DNA of 64,000 bases from Rana temporaria (Eukaryota > Chordata > Amphibia > Anura > Ranidae): assembly GCF_905171775.1 (NCBI RefSeq), contig NC_053492.1, positions 65,039,451 through 65,103,450 of the forward strand. Reading direction: 5' to 3'. Positions 1 to 37,962 of this stretch are shown here, one piece after another (within the stretch, counting starts at the first letter, position 1; each line of letters starts with the position of its first letter). A program made the translations under genes and the position numbers. Below the pieces are notes generated by a model. It did not search any database and was not told the DNA's origin. It worked only from the letters and a program-made list of their open reading frames with translations.

Positions 1-821
1 CGGCTATTCGTTTATAGCCGCCCCCTCGCGATCGCTCCCCGGAGCTGAAGAACGGGGAGAGCCGTATGTAAACACGGCTTCCCCCTGCTTCACTGTGGCG
101 GCTGCATCGATCGAGTGATCCCTTTTATAGGGAGACTCGATCAATGAGGTCAGTCCTACAGCCACACCCCCCTACAGTTGTAAACACACACTAGGTGAAC
201 CCTAACTCCTACAGCGCCCCATGTGGTAAACTCCCAAACTGCAACTGTCATTTTCACAATAAACAATGCAATTTAAATGCATTTTTTGCTGTGAAAAATG
301 ACAATGGTCCCAAAAATGTGTCAAAATTGTCCGAAGTGTCCGCCATTATGTCGCAGTCACGAAAAAAATCGCTGATCGCCACCATTAGTAGTAAAAAAAA
401 AAATAAAAAAATAAAACTATCCCCTATTTTGTAAACGCTATAAATTTTGCGCAAACCAATCGATAAACGCTTATTGCGATTTTTTTTCCAAAAATAGGTA
501 GAAGAATACATATCGGCCTAAACTGAGGGAAAAAAATGTTATATGTTTTTGGGGGATATTTATTATAGCAAAAAGCAAAAAATATTGAATTTTTTTCAAA
601 ATTGTCGCTCTATTTTTGTTTATAGCGCAAAAAATAAAAACTGCAGAGGTGATCAAATACCACCAAAAGAAAGCTCTATTTGTGGGGAAAAAAGGACGCC
701 AATTTTGTTTGGGAGCCACGTCGCACGACCGCGCAATTGTCTGTTAAAGCGACGCAGTGCCGAATTGTAAAAACCCCTTGGGTCATGTAGCAGCATATTG
801 GTCCGGTCCTTAAGTGGTTAA
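1..821 (-). repeat. Family B TIR element, truncated by window start
   Basis: The end carries the reverse complement of the family B terminus (GGTCCTTAAGTGG followed by TTAA at 818-821). The body matches the complete copies at 19309-20282 and 35813-36807 in order and in reverse orientation, including the stretch with CAAACAAAATTGGCGTCC in antisense. The other terminus lies before the window. No coding capacity is visible, so this is a non-autonomous element. Short open frames here are by-products of AT-rich sequence. Confidence 0.8.
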
Positions 822-1480
822 TACTATACAAAAAAAAAATGGGCTATTTTTTTTATTTTTTATTTTATTTATTTATGAAAGTGTTTTATTTTTTTATTTT
901 TATTGTGTTTGAAAAACCACTGCGCCAATACTGTGTGACATAAAGAATTGCAACATGTAAGAGCGAAGTGTCAGACATGGCCTGGATGGCAAGTGGTTAA
1001 AACCAAAGTTTACTGTCACTTTAAGCTTTTAGAACATTGCAGCTTCTCTATTGGTAATAAAGCAGGCACATAATATATACAAGCAATGTGTATAGGTGTG
1101 ATTCCTATTCCAGGACACTCCCCCACCATTCTAATGCCTCTCTGTTCTCTTCCCACCAGGGGGCGTGGCCACAAAACCATGAACAAGCATGAGACAGCTC
1201 CAGCAGCTGGAATAAACCATTCTCATTTGCAGGGGAGACAAGCAACGCCCAGACTGTATTTTTACTGAAAATTAATTTCGTTTAACTTTAGCTAACAGTA
1301 ATTCTCAATATGTATTTCTTCTGCAATGTTCCTAGAGTTAGCATGTAAAGATGAAAATGTAAAGGATATACAATGCCCCCCCTCCCTATGGAATGGAATT
1401 GTCTTGAAGTTAATGAAGTTGCTCAGAATCCCCTTTGCTTACAGTGACAGCCTGCAGGAATAAAGCAATGCCAGGTGAGT
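822..1480. other. Unassigned non-coding flank
   Basis: AT-rich sequence (830-910) followed by apparently unique sequence. A short AAGTGGTTAA fragment near 990-1000 resembles the end of a family B element. No gene, splice-framed exon or RNA gene was recognised. Confidence 0.5.
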
Positions 1481-1484
1481 GGAG

Positions 1485-2630
1485 GGGTGCAGGGGGCTCA
1501 TAGGTGGAGGAAAGCAGTGGGAGGTGAGTGAAGAATGCTACTAGGTGGAGGACTAAAATGGGGGGTGAGTAGAGGGGTGCAGGGGACTCCTAGGAGTAGC
1601 ACAGCAGTGGCAGGTAAGTAAATGGAGGAGTGTCTGGGACACCTAGGTGTAGGACAGCAATGACAGGTGAGGCTACTAAGAGGAGGGAAGTAATTAGAGG
1701 TAAGTGGAGGGGTGCAAGCGGCTACTTGGAGAACAACAGCTATGGCAGAAGAGTGGAGAGGTGCAGGGGGCTCCTAGGAGGACAACTGCTATGGCATGAT
1801 AGTTGAGGGGTGCAGGGGGCTCCTAGATGGACAACAGCTATGGCAGGAGAGTGGAGGGGTGCAGGGGGCTTCTAGGAGGACAACAGCTATGACATGGGTG
1901 TGGGGGGTGCAGGGGGCTCTTAATAGGAAAATGGCTATGGCATGGGAGTGGATGGGTGCAGGGGGCTCCTAGGAGGACAACCGCTATGGCAGGAGGGTTA
2001 AGGGGTGCAGGAAGCTCCTAGATGGACACCAGCTATGGCAGAAGAGTGGAGGGGTGCAGGGGGCTTCTAGGAGGACAACAGCTATGACATGATAGTTGAG
2101 GGGTGCAGGGGGCTCCTAGATGGACAACAGCTATGGCATGAGAGTTGAGGGGTGCAGGGGGCTCCTAGATGGACAACAGCTATGGCAGGAGAGTGGAGGG
2201 GTGCAGGGGGCTTCTAGGAGGACAACAGCTATGACATGGGTGTGGGGGGTGCAGGGGGCTTCTAGGAGGACAACAGCTATGACATGGGTGTGGGGGGTGC
2301 AGGGGGCTCTTAATAGGAAAATGGCTGTGGCATGGGAGTGGATGGGTGCAGGGGGCTCCTAGGAGGACAACCGCTATGGCAGGAGGGTTAAGGGGTGCAG
2401 GGGGCTCCTAGATGGACAACCGCTATGGCAGGAGGGTTAAGGGGTGCAGGAAGCTCCTAGATGGACACCAGCTATGGCAGGAGAGTGGAGGGGTGCATGG
2501 GGCTCATAGGAGGACAACAGCTATGGCATGAGAGTTGAGGAGTGCAGGGGGCTCCTAGGAGGAGGACAGTAATGAGAGGTGAGTGGAGGGGTGCAGGGGG
2601 TTTCTAGGTGCAGCTGCTGGGAGTGTGTGT
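1485..2630. repeat. Minisatellite, unit about 50 bp
   Basis: Roughly twenty tandem units built on GTGCAGGGGGCTCCTAG, then GGACAACAGCTATGGCA and a GGAGAGTGGAGGG spacer. Units vary by substitutions and by alternation of TGGACAAC and AGGACAAC. Blocks of several units recur in the same variant order (for example near 1850-2060 and 2180-2480), showing higher-order duplication. Open frames across it are repeat artefacts. Confidence 0.88.
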
Positions 2631-3540
2631 TTACCCCCTACCCCCTCTGCCACCAACGTATGACAGGTGGTGGCGGAGGTGGTAATAATATTAAAGAAGA
2701 ACTTAAGGAGTAATGTACTTAGAGTGCAGTGGCCAGTAGTATGTACAGGGTGCAGTGGTCAGGAGTATGATATGTATAGCACAGTGTCTGTCATGCATGG
2801 CTTAGAAGTGCATTACACACAGAGTGGAGAGCTCTGAAGTGCATAACTCGCAGAGTACATGGTGCCCAACACAGAATGAAGGGCTCAGCCGTGAATATCG
2901 CACAGACTGCAGGGTCAGGAGTGGTTATTGTACAATGTGCTGGGGTCAGGAGTATGTAACGGAGGTAGTGTAGGGGTCAGAACTACATAACTCACAAGCT
3001 AGTGTACAAAGTATACCTGAAATTGCCCCCCTCCTCCCACTAGATAGCCTATCCCTAAGCCCATATCTGCCATAGTACAAATCTAACACCAGATGTAATT
3101 CCGCACGCAGTATAGATTTCCCCTACAGTCTTAAACCCCATTTAGCACAGACCCCTCCCAGTCCACCTGCTCAGTACAGACCCCACCAATACAGACTCTC
3201 CCTCCCAGTCCAATCCCCCAGTATAGACCAACCCTCAGTACAGAGCCCAGGCCACCCTACAGTACAGACCCTCTTCCTCCCCACGAGTACAGACCCCTCC
3301 ATAAAGTCACTCACCAGATACTAGAGACCTTGCATGCCTTGACAGAGGATAGTCCTCCCATAAGCTGTGAGTGTGACTGCAGCCAAGGAGGAGCCTCCCT
3401 CGGCTTTTGCATATGAGTGAGCTGTTGAGGGGATTTGCATATGAATAAGCCAAAGTAGCAAATTCATATGCAAGTTGCATGTTAAATTATGCATATGCAG
3501 ACCAAGTGCGTATTTGCCTTTAAATACGCTGTACAGGAAA
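2631..3540. other. Unassigned flank with weak CAGTACAGACCC repeats
   Basis: No gene recognised. Between about 3130 and 3300 the motif CAGTACAGACCC recurs imperfectly every 20-40 bp. At 3405-3500 several TTGCATATGA or ATGCATATG words are clustered, including an octamer-like ATTTGCAT near 3432. Function unknown. Confidence 0.45.
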
Positions 3541-5400
3541 GGGATAGTGTTAGGTTTACAGGATGGATTAGTGTTAAGGTTACACAGGGTTCTAGTTTTA
3601 GGCATACAGGGAGGGTTAATGTTAAGGTTTCAGGGATGATTAGTGTTAAGGTCACAGGAAGGGTTAGTGTTAGGGTTACATAAAGGTTAGCTTTAGGCAT
3701 ACAGGGAGGGTAAGTGTTACGTATATAATGAGGGTCAGGGTTACAGGGAGAGTTCGTTTTAGGAATACAGGGAGGGTCAGGGTCACATGGAGAGTTTGTT
3801 TTAGGAATACAATGAGGGTCAGGGTCACATGGAGAGTTAGTTTTAGGAGTACAGTGAGGGTCAGGGTCACATGGAGGGTTAGTTTTAGGAATACAGGGAG
3901 GGTCAGGGTCACGTGGAGGGTTAGTTTTAGGAGTACAGTGAGGGTCAGGGTCACATGGAGAGTTAGTTTTAGGAATACAGGGAGGGTCAGGGTCACGTGG
4001 AGGGTTTGTTTTAGGAGTACAGTGAGGGTCAGGGTCACATGGAGAGTTAGTTTTAGGGTTACAGGGAAGGTCAGGGTCACATGGAGAGTTAGTTTTAGGA
4101 GTACAGTGAGGGTCAGGGTCACATGGAGAGTTAGTTTTAGGGTTACAGGGACGGTCAGGGTCACATGGAGTGTTAGTTTTAGGGTTACAGTGAGGGTCAG
4201 GGTCACATGGAGAGTTAGTTTTAGGGTTACAGTGAAGGTCAGGGTCACATGGAGGGTTAGTTTTAGGAATACAGTGAAGGTCAGGGCCACATGGAGAGTT
4301 AGTTTTAGGAGTACAGTGAGGGTCAGGGTCACATGGAGAGTTAGTTTTAGGAGTACAGTGAAGGTCAGGGTCACATGGAGAGTTAGTTTTAGGAGTACAG
4401 TGAAGGTCAGGATCACATGGAGAGTTAGTTTTAGGAGTACAGTGAGGGTCAGGGTCACATGGAGGGTTAGTTTTAGGAGTACAGTGAGGGTCAGGGTCAC
4501 ATGGAGGGTTAGTTTTAGGAGTACAGTGAGGGTCAGGGTCACATGGAAAGTTAGTTTTAGGAATACAGTGAAGGTCAGGGTCACATGGAGAGTTAGTTTT
4601 AGGGTTGCAGGGAGGGTAATTGTTAGAGATACAGTGAAGGTCAGGGTCACATGGAGAGTTAGTTTTAGGAGTACAGTGAGGGTCAGGGTCACATGGAGAG
4701 TTAGTTTTAGGAGTACAGTGAAGGTCAGGACCCCATGGAGAGTTGGTTTTAGGAGTACAGTGAGGGTCAGGGTCACATGGAGAGTTAGTTTTAGGAGTAC
4801 AGTGAAGGTCAGGGTCACATGGAGAGTTAGTTTTAGGAGTACAGTAAGGGTGAGGGTCACATGGAGGGTTAGTTTTAGGAGTACAGTGAGGGTCAGGGTC
4901 ACATGGAGGGTTAGTTTTAGGAGTACAGTAAGGGTCAGGGTCACATGGAGAGTTAGTTTTAGGAGTACAGTGAGGGTCAGGGTCACATGGAGAGTTAGTT
5001 TTAGGAGTACAGTGAGGGTCAGGGTCACATGGAAAGTTAGTTTTAGGAATACAGTGAAGGTCAGGGTCACATGGAGAGTTAGTTTTAGGAGTACAGTGAG
5101 GGTCAGGGTCACATGGAGAGTTAGTTTTAGGAGTACAGTGAGGGTCAGGGTCACAGTGGAGAGTTAATTTTAGGAGTACAGTGAGGGTCAGGGTCACATG
5201 GAGGGTTAGTTTTAGGAGTACAGTGAGGGTCAGGGTCACATGGAGAGTTATTTTTAGGAGTACAGTGAGGGTCAGGGTCACATGGAGGGTTAGTTTTAGG
5301 GTTACAATGAAAGTTAATGTTAGGGATAGAGTGAGGGCTACTTTGAAGGTCAGTTTTGTGGTTACCATGGGAGTTCGTTTTGGGTTACATTGTGGGTTAG
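3541..5400. repeat. Minisatellite, 42-bp unit, about 37 copies, upstream of TP53I3
   Basis: From about 3730 to 5320 the sequence is a regular 42-bp tandem array. Each unit contains GAGGGTCAGGGTCACATGG, then AGAGTTAGTTTTAGGAGTAC. Because 42 is a multiple of 3, stop-free frames run the length of the array on both strands (frames up to 628 codons). These are repeat artefacts, not genes. The flanks (3541-3730 and 5320-5400) are degenerate units with GGTTAGTGTTA words. The family A element at 5407-6072 interrupts the array edge, because GTTAGGGTTACC continues directly after it. Many units contain GGGTCA or AGGTCA in direct tandem. Confidence 0.95.
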
Positions 5401-5406
5401 TGCTAT

Positions 5407-6072
5407 AGGACCAGATTCACAGAAGAGATACAACGGCGTATCTCCTGATACACCGTCGTATCTCTTGTCGTATCTATGCGGCTGATTCATAGAATCAGTT
5501 TTTCATAGATAGCCCTAAGACCCGACAGGTGTAATTGACTTACACCGTCGGATCTTAGGATGCAATACTTCGGCCGCCGCTGGGTGTCGTTTTGCTGCGT
5601 CGGGTATGCTAATGAGCATTTACAGCGATCCACGACGGTTTTCGCGTTCGTTACGTCGTCGCTAGTAATTTTTTCCCGACGCAAAGTTAAGTCTCGTTTT
5701 ACATGCCTTCACTTTACACGAGCCATGTTAAAGTATGGCCGTCGTTCCCGCTTCGAATTTCGAACTTTTTTTTTGCGTAAGACGTCCGGGAATACGAAAG
5801 TACGTTATGCACGTCGCCGTTCAAAAAAATGACGTCACTTCGCGCAAAGCACGGCGGGAATTTCCTAACGGAGCATGCGCGGGAGCGCGCCTAATTTAAA
5901 TGGTACACGCCCCATTTGAATTGGGCGGGCTTGCGCCGGACGTGTTTACGATACACCGCCGCAAGTTTACAGGTAAGTGCTTTGTGAATCAGGCACTTAC
6001 GCTGAAAACTTGCAGCGGTGTAACGTAAACGGGATACGTTACGCCGCCGCTAGTGTACATGAATCTGGCCCC
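5407..6072 (-). repeat. Family A TIR element (complete)
   Basis: It begins GGACCAGATTCACAG and ends CATGAATCTGGCCCC. Inside are the family landmarks in reverse orientation: the palindrome around GATACACCGTCGTATC near 5448, AAGTATGGCCGTCGTTCCCG near 5731, GCGCAAAGCACG and the TTTAAATGG block near 5895, and GCCGCAAGTTTACAGG near 5960. CpG-rich and non-coding. It sits about 110 bp before the first coding exon of TP53I3. Confidence 0.85.
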
Positions 6073-6186
6073 TTGTTAGGGTTACCGTCTGGGAAATAGG
6101 GAGTGTGCAGTACTGGCAAGTGGGGTGGCTTAGGGTCTTGACATCTGCAGTTGTGTACATCTGTTTGCTTTTGTTTTGCAGATAAG

Positions 6187-32194
<26,008 letters not shown>

Positions 32195-32449
32195 CACCAG
32201 GAGGGAAATATGTATAATAATCCACATTGTATACAATTGTCTATGTGAAGAAGTGTGACACTTCCATTGTCTTGTATGTGTTTAAACTGTAATGTAATGT
32301 TTGTATAATTGACATGAACATGTGATATAGTCTTTTGATATGAGCTTCTGCTCATTTACTAAACTCTGGCGCAACTGCTTTGCAAAGTGCACAGTCTATT
32401 TGCCTTTAGTAAATCAACCCCAGTGACTACCTGTCACAATATAAACTAT
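32195..32449 (+). other. Probable TP53I3 3' UTR and intergenic start
   Basis: No AATAAA is visible before the next repeat, so the polyadenylation site is not assigned. 32368-32420 is a fragment of family E (GCAAAGTGCACAGTCTATTTGCC). Confidence 0.5.
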
Positions 32450-33175
32450 GGGCCAGATTCACGTAGAATAGGCTTACTCTGCGGCGGCGGCGTAACGTAT
32501 TACATTTACGTTACACCGCCGCAAGTTTTACGGGCAAGTGCTTGATTCACAAAGCACTTGCCTGTAAAGTTGCGGCGGCGTAGCGTAAATCCGCCCGGCG
32601 CAAGCCCGCCTAATTCAAATGGGGTGGGACCATTTAAATTAGGCGCGTTCCCGCGCCGAACGTATTGCGCATGCTCCGTGCCTAAAATTTCCCGACGTGC
32701 ATTGCGCTAAATGACGTCGCAAGGACGTCATTGGTTTCGACGTTAACGTAAATGGCGTCCAGCGCCATTCACGGACGACTTATGCAAACGACGTGAAATT
32801 TCTAATTTCGACGCGGGAACGACGGCCATACTTAACATTGGCTAGACCACCTAGGGGGCAGCTTTATCTTTACGACGCGTATCTCTACGGAAACAATGTA
32901 AATTTACAGCGACGGGCAAAGCGTACGTTCGTGAATCGGCGTAAATAGTCATTTGCATATTCTACGCCGACTGCAATGGAATCGCCACCTAGCGGCCGGC
33001 CTAGAATTGCAGCCTAAGATCCGACGGTGTAAGTCACTTACACCTGTCGGATCTTAGGGAGATCTATGCGTAACCTGATTCTATGAATCAGGCGCATAGA
33101 TACGACCTTCGTATCTCAGAGATACGACGGCGTATCAGGAGATACGCCGTCGTATCTCTTTTATGAATCTGGCCC
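32450..33175 (+). repeat. Family A element (complete)
   Basis: Starts GGGCCAGATTCACGTAG, ends ATGAATCTGGCCC, flanked on both sides by TAT, a possible target duplication. Terminal hairpin at 33120-33160. Confidence 0.92.
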
Positions 33176-33509
33176 TATGTTCTTAGAGAAAGGTCTCTAG
33201 GATAAAGTAAACTGATGGGTGGCTCTATTAGCTTGGACATCACAATGGTGGCTTTCACTGTAGGAGATTTAAAAAGTCTGACACTAGTATCCTTTAATTT
33301 TTCAGCTATGGGTGGCGTAGTGTGAAAGGGGTCTTACATGTGGGTTTGGGTTTGCATACATATATATCCATTTTCCAATATATCTGTATCGTCTTGTTTT
33401 TACATACAGTTTCATTTGAAGTTATCATCTGTGGAGGAGTATTGTTCAAATATTACATAATGTCTTTGTTTTTTCCTACAAAATATGTTTAATCAAATTT
33501 AAAGGCTAA
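33176..33509. other. Unassigned intergenic sequence
   Basis: Nothing recognised between the two family A copies. Confidence 0.5.
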
Positions 33510-34174
33510 GGGCCAGATTCTCGTACCTGCGGCGTTTACGTTATACCGCCGCAAGTTTTCAGTCTAAGTGCCCGATCCACAAAGCACTTACCTGTAAACT
33601 TGCGGCGGTGTATCGTAAGCACGTCCGGCGCAAGGCGGCCCAATTCAAATGGGGCGGGTACCATTTAAATTAGGCGCGCTCCTGCGCCGGACGTACTAGG
33701 CATGCTCCGTTCGCAAATTTCCCGACGTGCTTTGCGCGAAATTCCGACGTGTTGAGAATCACGAGGTGCGTAACGTACTTACGCCGGGAAAACAAAAAAA
33801 TTCAAAAGCGACGCGGGAAAGACGGGCATACTTTAACATGGTGGAGTAATTTTACACCATGTTAAAGTACCCCTAACTTTGCGACAGGAAACTAAGACTT
33901 GCGCCGACGTAACGACGGGAAAAACCTTCGTGGATCGCTGTAACTGCTAATTTGCATACCCAACGCTGGTTTACGACGCAAACTCCCCCCAGCCGCGGCC
34001 GAAGTATTGCATCCTATGATCCGACGGTATAATTCAATTACACCTGTCGGATCTTAGGGCTAGCTATGCGTAACTGATTCTATGAATCAGTCGCATCGTT
34101 AGAACGGCCCTAAAACAGAGATACGACGGCGTATCAGGAGATACGCCGTCGTATCTCTTTTGTGAATCTGGCCC
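33510..34174 (+). repeat. Family A element (complete)
   Basis: Starts GGGCCAGATTCTCGTACC, ends GTGAATCTGGCCC. Forward body; terminal hairpin near 34122-34157. Confidence 0.9.
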
Positions 34175-34635
34175 TCAGTTCACCTCTTTGAAAAAAATAT
34201 TAAATGAACATATTAGCATTGCAGGAAAACAATGTGCATTTATTATATTTTTCAGTGGAACTTGCAGATCATTAGATCATGGTGCAATATCAGACTCCTC
34301 AGACACTGCCACCTCTAGCTTTCCTGTCCGTATATCCATATGGGTAGACAGTTACAAAGCTGGAGGAAGTATCGATGAACTATGAGGGTTCATTAAGAAC
34401 GACAAGCTGCCTGCCACAGTGGAAGATGGGACTTGTAGTTTTTTCATTCACAGAGTGCTTTGTGAGTGGAGTCCTACACAGGTATGCTGTTTTTACAATG
34501 AGACAGCAGGTGCAGGGTGAGGATCCCACGTCCGATGCCAAAGGGGTAGGGGGTCTGGGGGGGGCAGACCTGGAGCATATTATACGTTGCACTCTAAATA
34601 TGAGTGTAACATGCGCCAAAAGGTCAACTTATCCT
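34175..34635. other. Unassigned intergenic sequence
   Basis: No gene recognised. 34425-34442 (ATGGGACTTGTAGTTTT) matches part of the MITE at 47511-47650. Confidence 0.45.
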
Positions 34636-35075
34636 TTAAAGCGGAGGTCCGGTTAAAACATTTTTTATTAAAAGTCAGCAGCTACTAACACATAAGGACA
34701 CTCACCTGTCCAGGGTGCCCGCGATGATGGCAGCCGAAGCCGAGCAATCGCTTGGGTCTCGGCTGCCCCACCGCCATCCTTGGTGAGGGAATCAGGAAGT
34801 GAAGCATTGCAGCTTCACCACCCGATTCCCTACTGCGCATGCGCGAGCCGCATGGCACTACGTGAATGGGCGATGTCTCCTGGGACACACAATGTCCCAG
34901 AATGCACCGCTCCCCCATTCCCCAGGAGGCAGCATGAGGAGGAGAAGAAAGAAGATGGGGGATCAGGAAGTGGCAGGTTAGGACGATTTGCCTAGCAACG
35001 GGCACTTCTGGTATGTATAAAAAAAAAAATTTCGGGGAAAAATAGCTTTTTTTTCAGGGTGGAGCTCTGCTTTAA
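34636..35075. repeat. Family C TTAA element
   Basis: Ends TTAAAGCGGAGGTCC and complement TTAAAGCAGAGCTCC. Contains GGGACACACAATGTCCC. 440 bp, non-coding. Confidence 0.82.
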
Positions 35076-35526
35076 GATGATCACAGATCATTACTGCCAC
35101 AAGTGTTGTATATTACTGGATTATGTGAGTTGATGTCATGTCAATTTATGATTTTTTTACTTACCCTTTTATAAAATAAAATTTGATTCTTTCTATCTGG
35201 TACTGTGCACTACTGATTTTGAAGTGTTATTATCAAGGCCTTTTTTCAGTAAGGTTACATTTGTGGGGTATCCAGAGCATTGATCAAATAATAAACAGTA
35301 TCCTTATTGATCGATTAAAAACAACATATATTAGATTATTGTTGGATCTTTATTCTGTTTTGTACACAAATGTTAAATTAGTCAAGGCCTGAAGACGACG
35401 AAAAATACTGTCACTTTTTTGGGGACAAAAATAGACAAACGTGGGTACATACTGTAAATGGGAGTAAAGTAAAATTGGGGTATACAAAGCCAGTCACCAT
35501 TATCAGAGGAATATATGAAAACGTTG
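35076..35526. other. Unassigned AT-rich intergenic sequence
   Basis: Nothing recognised. Confidence 0.45.
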
Positions 35527-35755
35527 GGGGGTTATTTACTAAAGGCAAATCCACTTTGCACTACAAGTGCACAGCAAGTCGCTGTAGATCTGAGGGGGAC
35601 ATGCAAGGAAAATAAAAAACAGCATTTTTGCTTGCACATGATTGGATGATGAAACCTGCAGAGCTTCCCCTCAGATCTATAGCAATCTAAAGCGATTGCA
35701 CTTTCAAGTGCACTTGTAGTGCAGAGTGGATTTGCCTTTAGTAAACCCCATACTC
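35527..35755. repeat. Family E fold-back element (complete)
   Basis: Ends TTTACTAAAGGCAAATCCAC and GTGGATTTGCCTTTAGTAAA are inverted copies, followed by CACTACAAGTGCAC and its partner GTGCACTTGTAGTG. Other copies: 48373-49700 (split), 50279-50460 (partial), 32368-32420 (fragment). Confidence 0.88.
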
Positions 35756-35812
35756 CTAGAACCTCTTCTATTCTTTTTCACTGCCTTTTAATAACAGCTA
35801 ACCTAACACAAC

Positions 35813-36807
35813 TTAACCACTTAAAGACCGCCTCCTGCACATATACGTCGGCAGAATGGCACGGCTGGACACATCCACGTACAGGTACGTCCTGTACTAG
35901 TACCCAGCCGTGGGTCGCGGGCGCGCGACCCGGTCCGAAGCTCCGTGAACGGGACCGCGGGTCCCACGGACCCGATCGCCGCTAGTGTGCGGCGATCGGT
36001 CCCCGGAGCTGAAGAACGGGGAGAGCCGTGTGTAAACACGGCTTCCCCGTTCTTCACTGTGGCAGCGGCATCGATCGTGTCATCCCTTTTTATAGGGAGA
36101 CACGATCGATGATGTCAGACCTACAGCCACACCCCCCTACAGTTGTAAACACACACTAAGTGAAACGAAACTCCTTCAGCGCCCCCTGTGGTTAACTTCC
36201 AAACTGCAACTGTCATTTTCACAATAAACAATGCAATTTAAATGCATTTTTTGCTGTGAAAATGACAATGGTCCCAAAAATGTGTCAAAATTGTCTGAAG
36301 TGTCCGCCATAATGTTGCAGTCATGAAAAAAATCGCTGATCGCCGCCATAAGTAGTAAAAAAAAAAAAAAATCATAAAAATGCAATAAAACTATCCCCTA
36401 TTTTTTTGTAAACGCTATAAATTTTGCGCAAACCAACCGACAAACGCTTATTGCGATTTTTTTTTTTTACCAAAAATAGGTAGAAGAATACGTATCGGAC
36501 TAAACTGAGGAAAAAAAATGTTTCTTTATATATTTTTGGGGGATATTTATTATAACGAAAAGTAAAAAATATTGCATTTTTTTCAAAATTGTCGCTCTAT
36601 TTTTGTTTATAGCGCAAAAAAAAAAAACGCAGAGGTGATCAAATACCACCAAAAGAAAGCTCTATTTGTTGGAAAAAAAGGACGCCAATTTTGTTTGGGA
36701 GCCACGTCGCACGACCGCGCAATTGTCTGTTAAAGCGACGCAGTGCCGAATTGTAAAAACCCCTTGGGTCATTTAGCAGCATATTGGTCCGGTCCTTAAG
36801 TGGTTAA
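35813..36807 (-). repeat. Family B TTAA-flanked element (complete)
   Basis: TTAACCACTTAAAGACCGCC at one end and GGTCCTTAAGTGGTTAA at the other, 995 bp. Same order as 1-821 and the inverse of 19309-20282. Confidence 0.9.
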
Positions 36808-37962
36808 TGTGCATTGAAACCCAAAAACAAAAAAGTTATTTAAAGTGACACTAAATGATATTCTAATTTGAAAAAGTTTGATTAAATACCAGAATTCAGT
36901 CAACTGGGCGATAAATTGATGACTTTGATACGGTTATTGAAAGATTGTACTGAAATTATTAAAAATTGGGAAAATGATATTGATTGCTTCAAAAAAAAAT
37001 ATATCAGCATCTCAAATCACAGGAAAGGGCTGTTTCCCTATAATTCCCATTAAGTTTCATTTATCGGTCCACAAACTGCTGCCGATAATGTACGAAAAAG
37101 TCACACACATACAGAAGAGTATTTTTCTGTCCACATGCATCAAATGATGCATACTAGCATATATCGGCAAACATCAGGGGGGTTTTGCATTGCTGTACTG
37201 CCAAACGTGACATGCCGAGTTAAAGTTGATGCACCACAAAGCATTGGCAATGTGGAAATGTGTACAGACCTGAGCAGCCACCATGTTATTTTGTAGGTAG
37301 GCGGTCTTAGAGTTGTAAAAAAAGATCAACAACCTGTTTTTACCACCCCTTGGGAACAGATCAACGTAGGCTCTACATAAGTGCCCATCCAAAACAAGTG
37401 TTTTCTTTGTCCCTGTTCACATCACAATACTGTGTAAGGGCTGCTTTGCATTGTCTTCATTTTTATACATCGCAACTAATGCAGTCTGACGCAACATGCT
37501 GCACTGCATAGAGTTGAATGTAGTGTCATTTTGTGACACTGCAATAAGGTTAAAAAAGAAATATAAGCAACTTAATGCATTGCAATAATGCATCGCACTG
37601 CCCCTACACAAAGCACAATGTGTTATAATGAGCCCTAAATCTTCCTTTTACAAGGTGGCTATATATTTAAAATCCCAAGTACAACTTTTATAAAAACAAT
37701 GCCAATAGCTGTCTCGTTCAATAGAATATATTAGCAGAGTCATACTGTTTATTTACATAGTGAAGCACCCCACAGCTGTATTAAAGTCTCAGACTGTTGT
37801 GCTCTTTGTGTAAGCAGCAATCTCTCTGCTACAGTCTGACATTGTTGTACGCAGAGCGCTTGACCTCACTCAGCAGGGAGTGTGATATTTGCATATTGAA
37901 GAGCACAAGGTCTGACTTGGAAGGGGGTGTCAGTTTGGAGCAGAGAGACCACTGTTTACACA
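36808..37962. other. Unassigned intergenic sequence
   Basis: About 1.15 kb with no gene or clear family membership. CATTGCAATAATGCATCGC near 37580 suggests a degraded fold-back. Confidence 0.45.

Noticed and set aside
3730..5320. p53 response elements in the minisatellite
   Set aside because: CATG cores are present, but flanking bases do not fit the RRRCWWGYYY half-site.
3482..5368. Very long open frames (up to 628 codons) on both strands, rich in Pro-Cys-Asp-Pro or Thr-Leu repeats
   Set aside because: They follow a 42-bp tandem repeat whose length is a multiple of 3. Open on both strands with no start context, splice sites or domain; a minisatellite artefact.
3541..5400. Interstitial telomere (TTAGGG) array
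   Set aside because: TTAGGGTTA occurs only sporadically; the regular unit is 42 bp with a different core.
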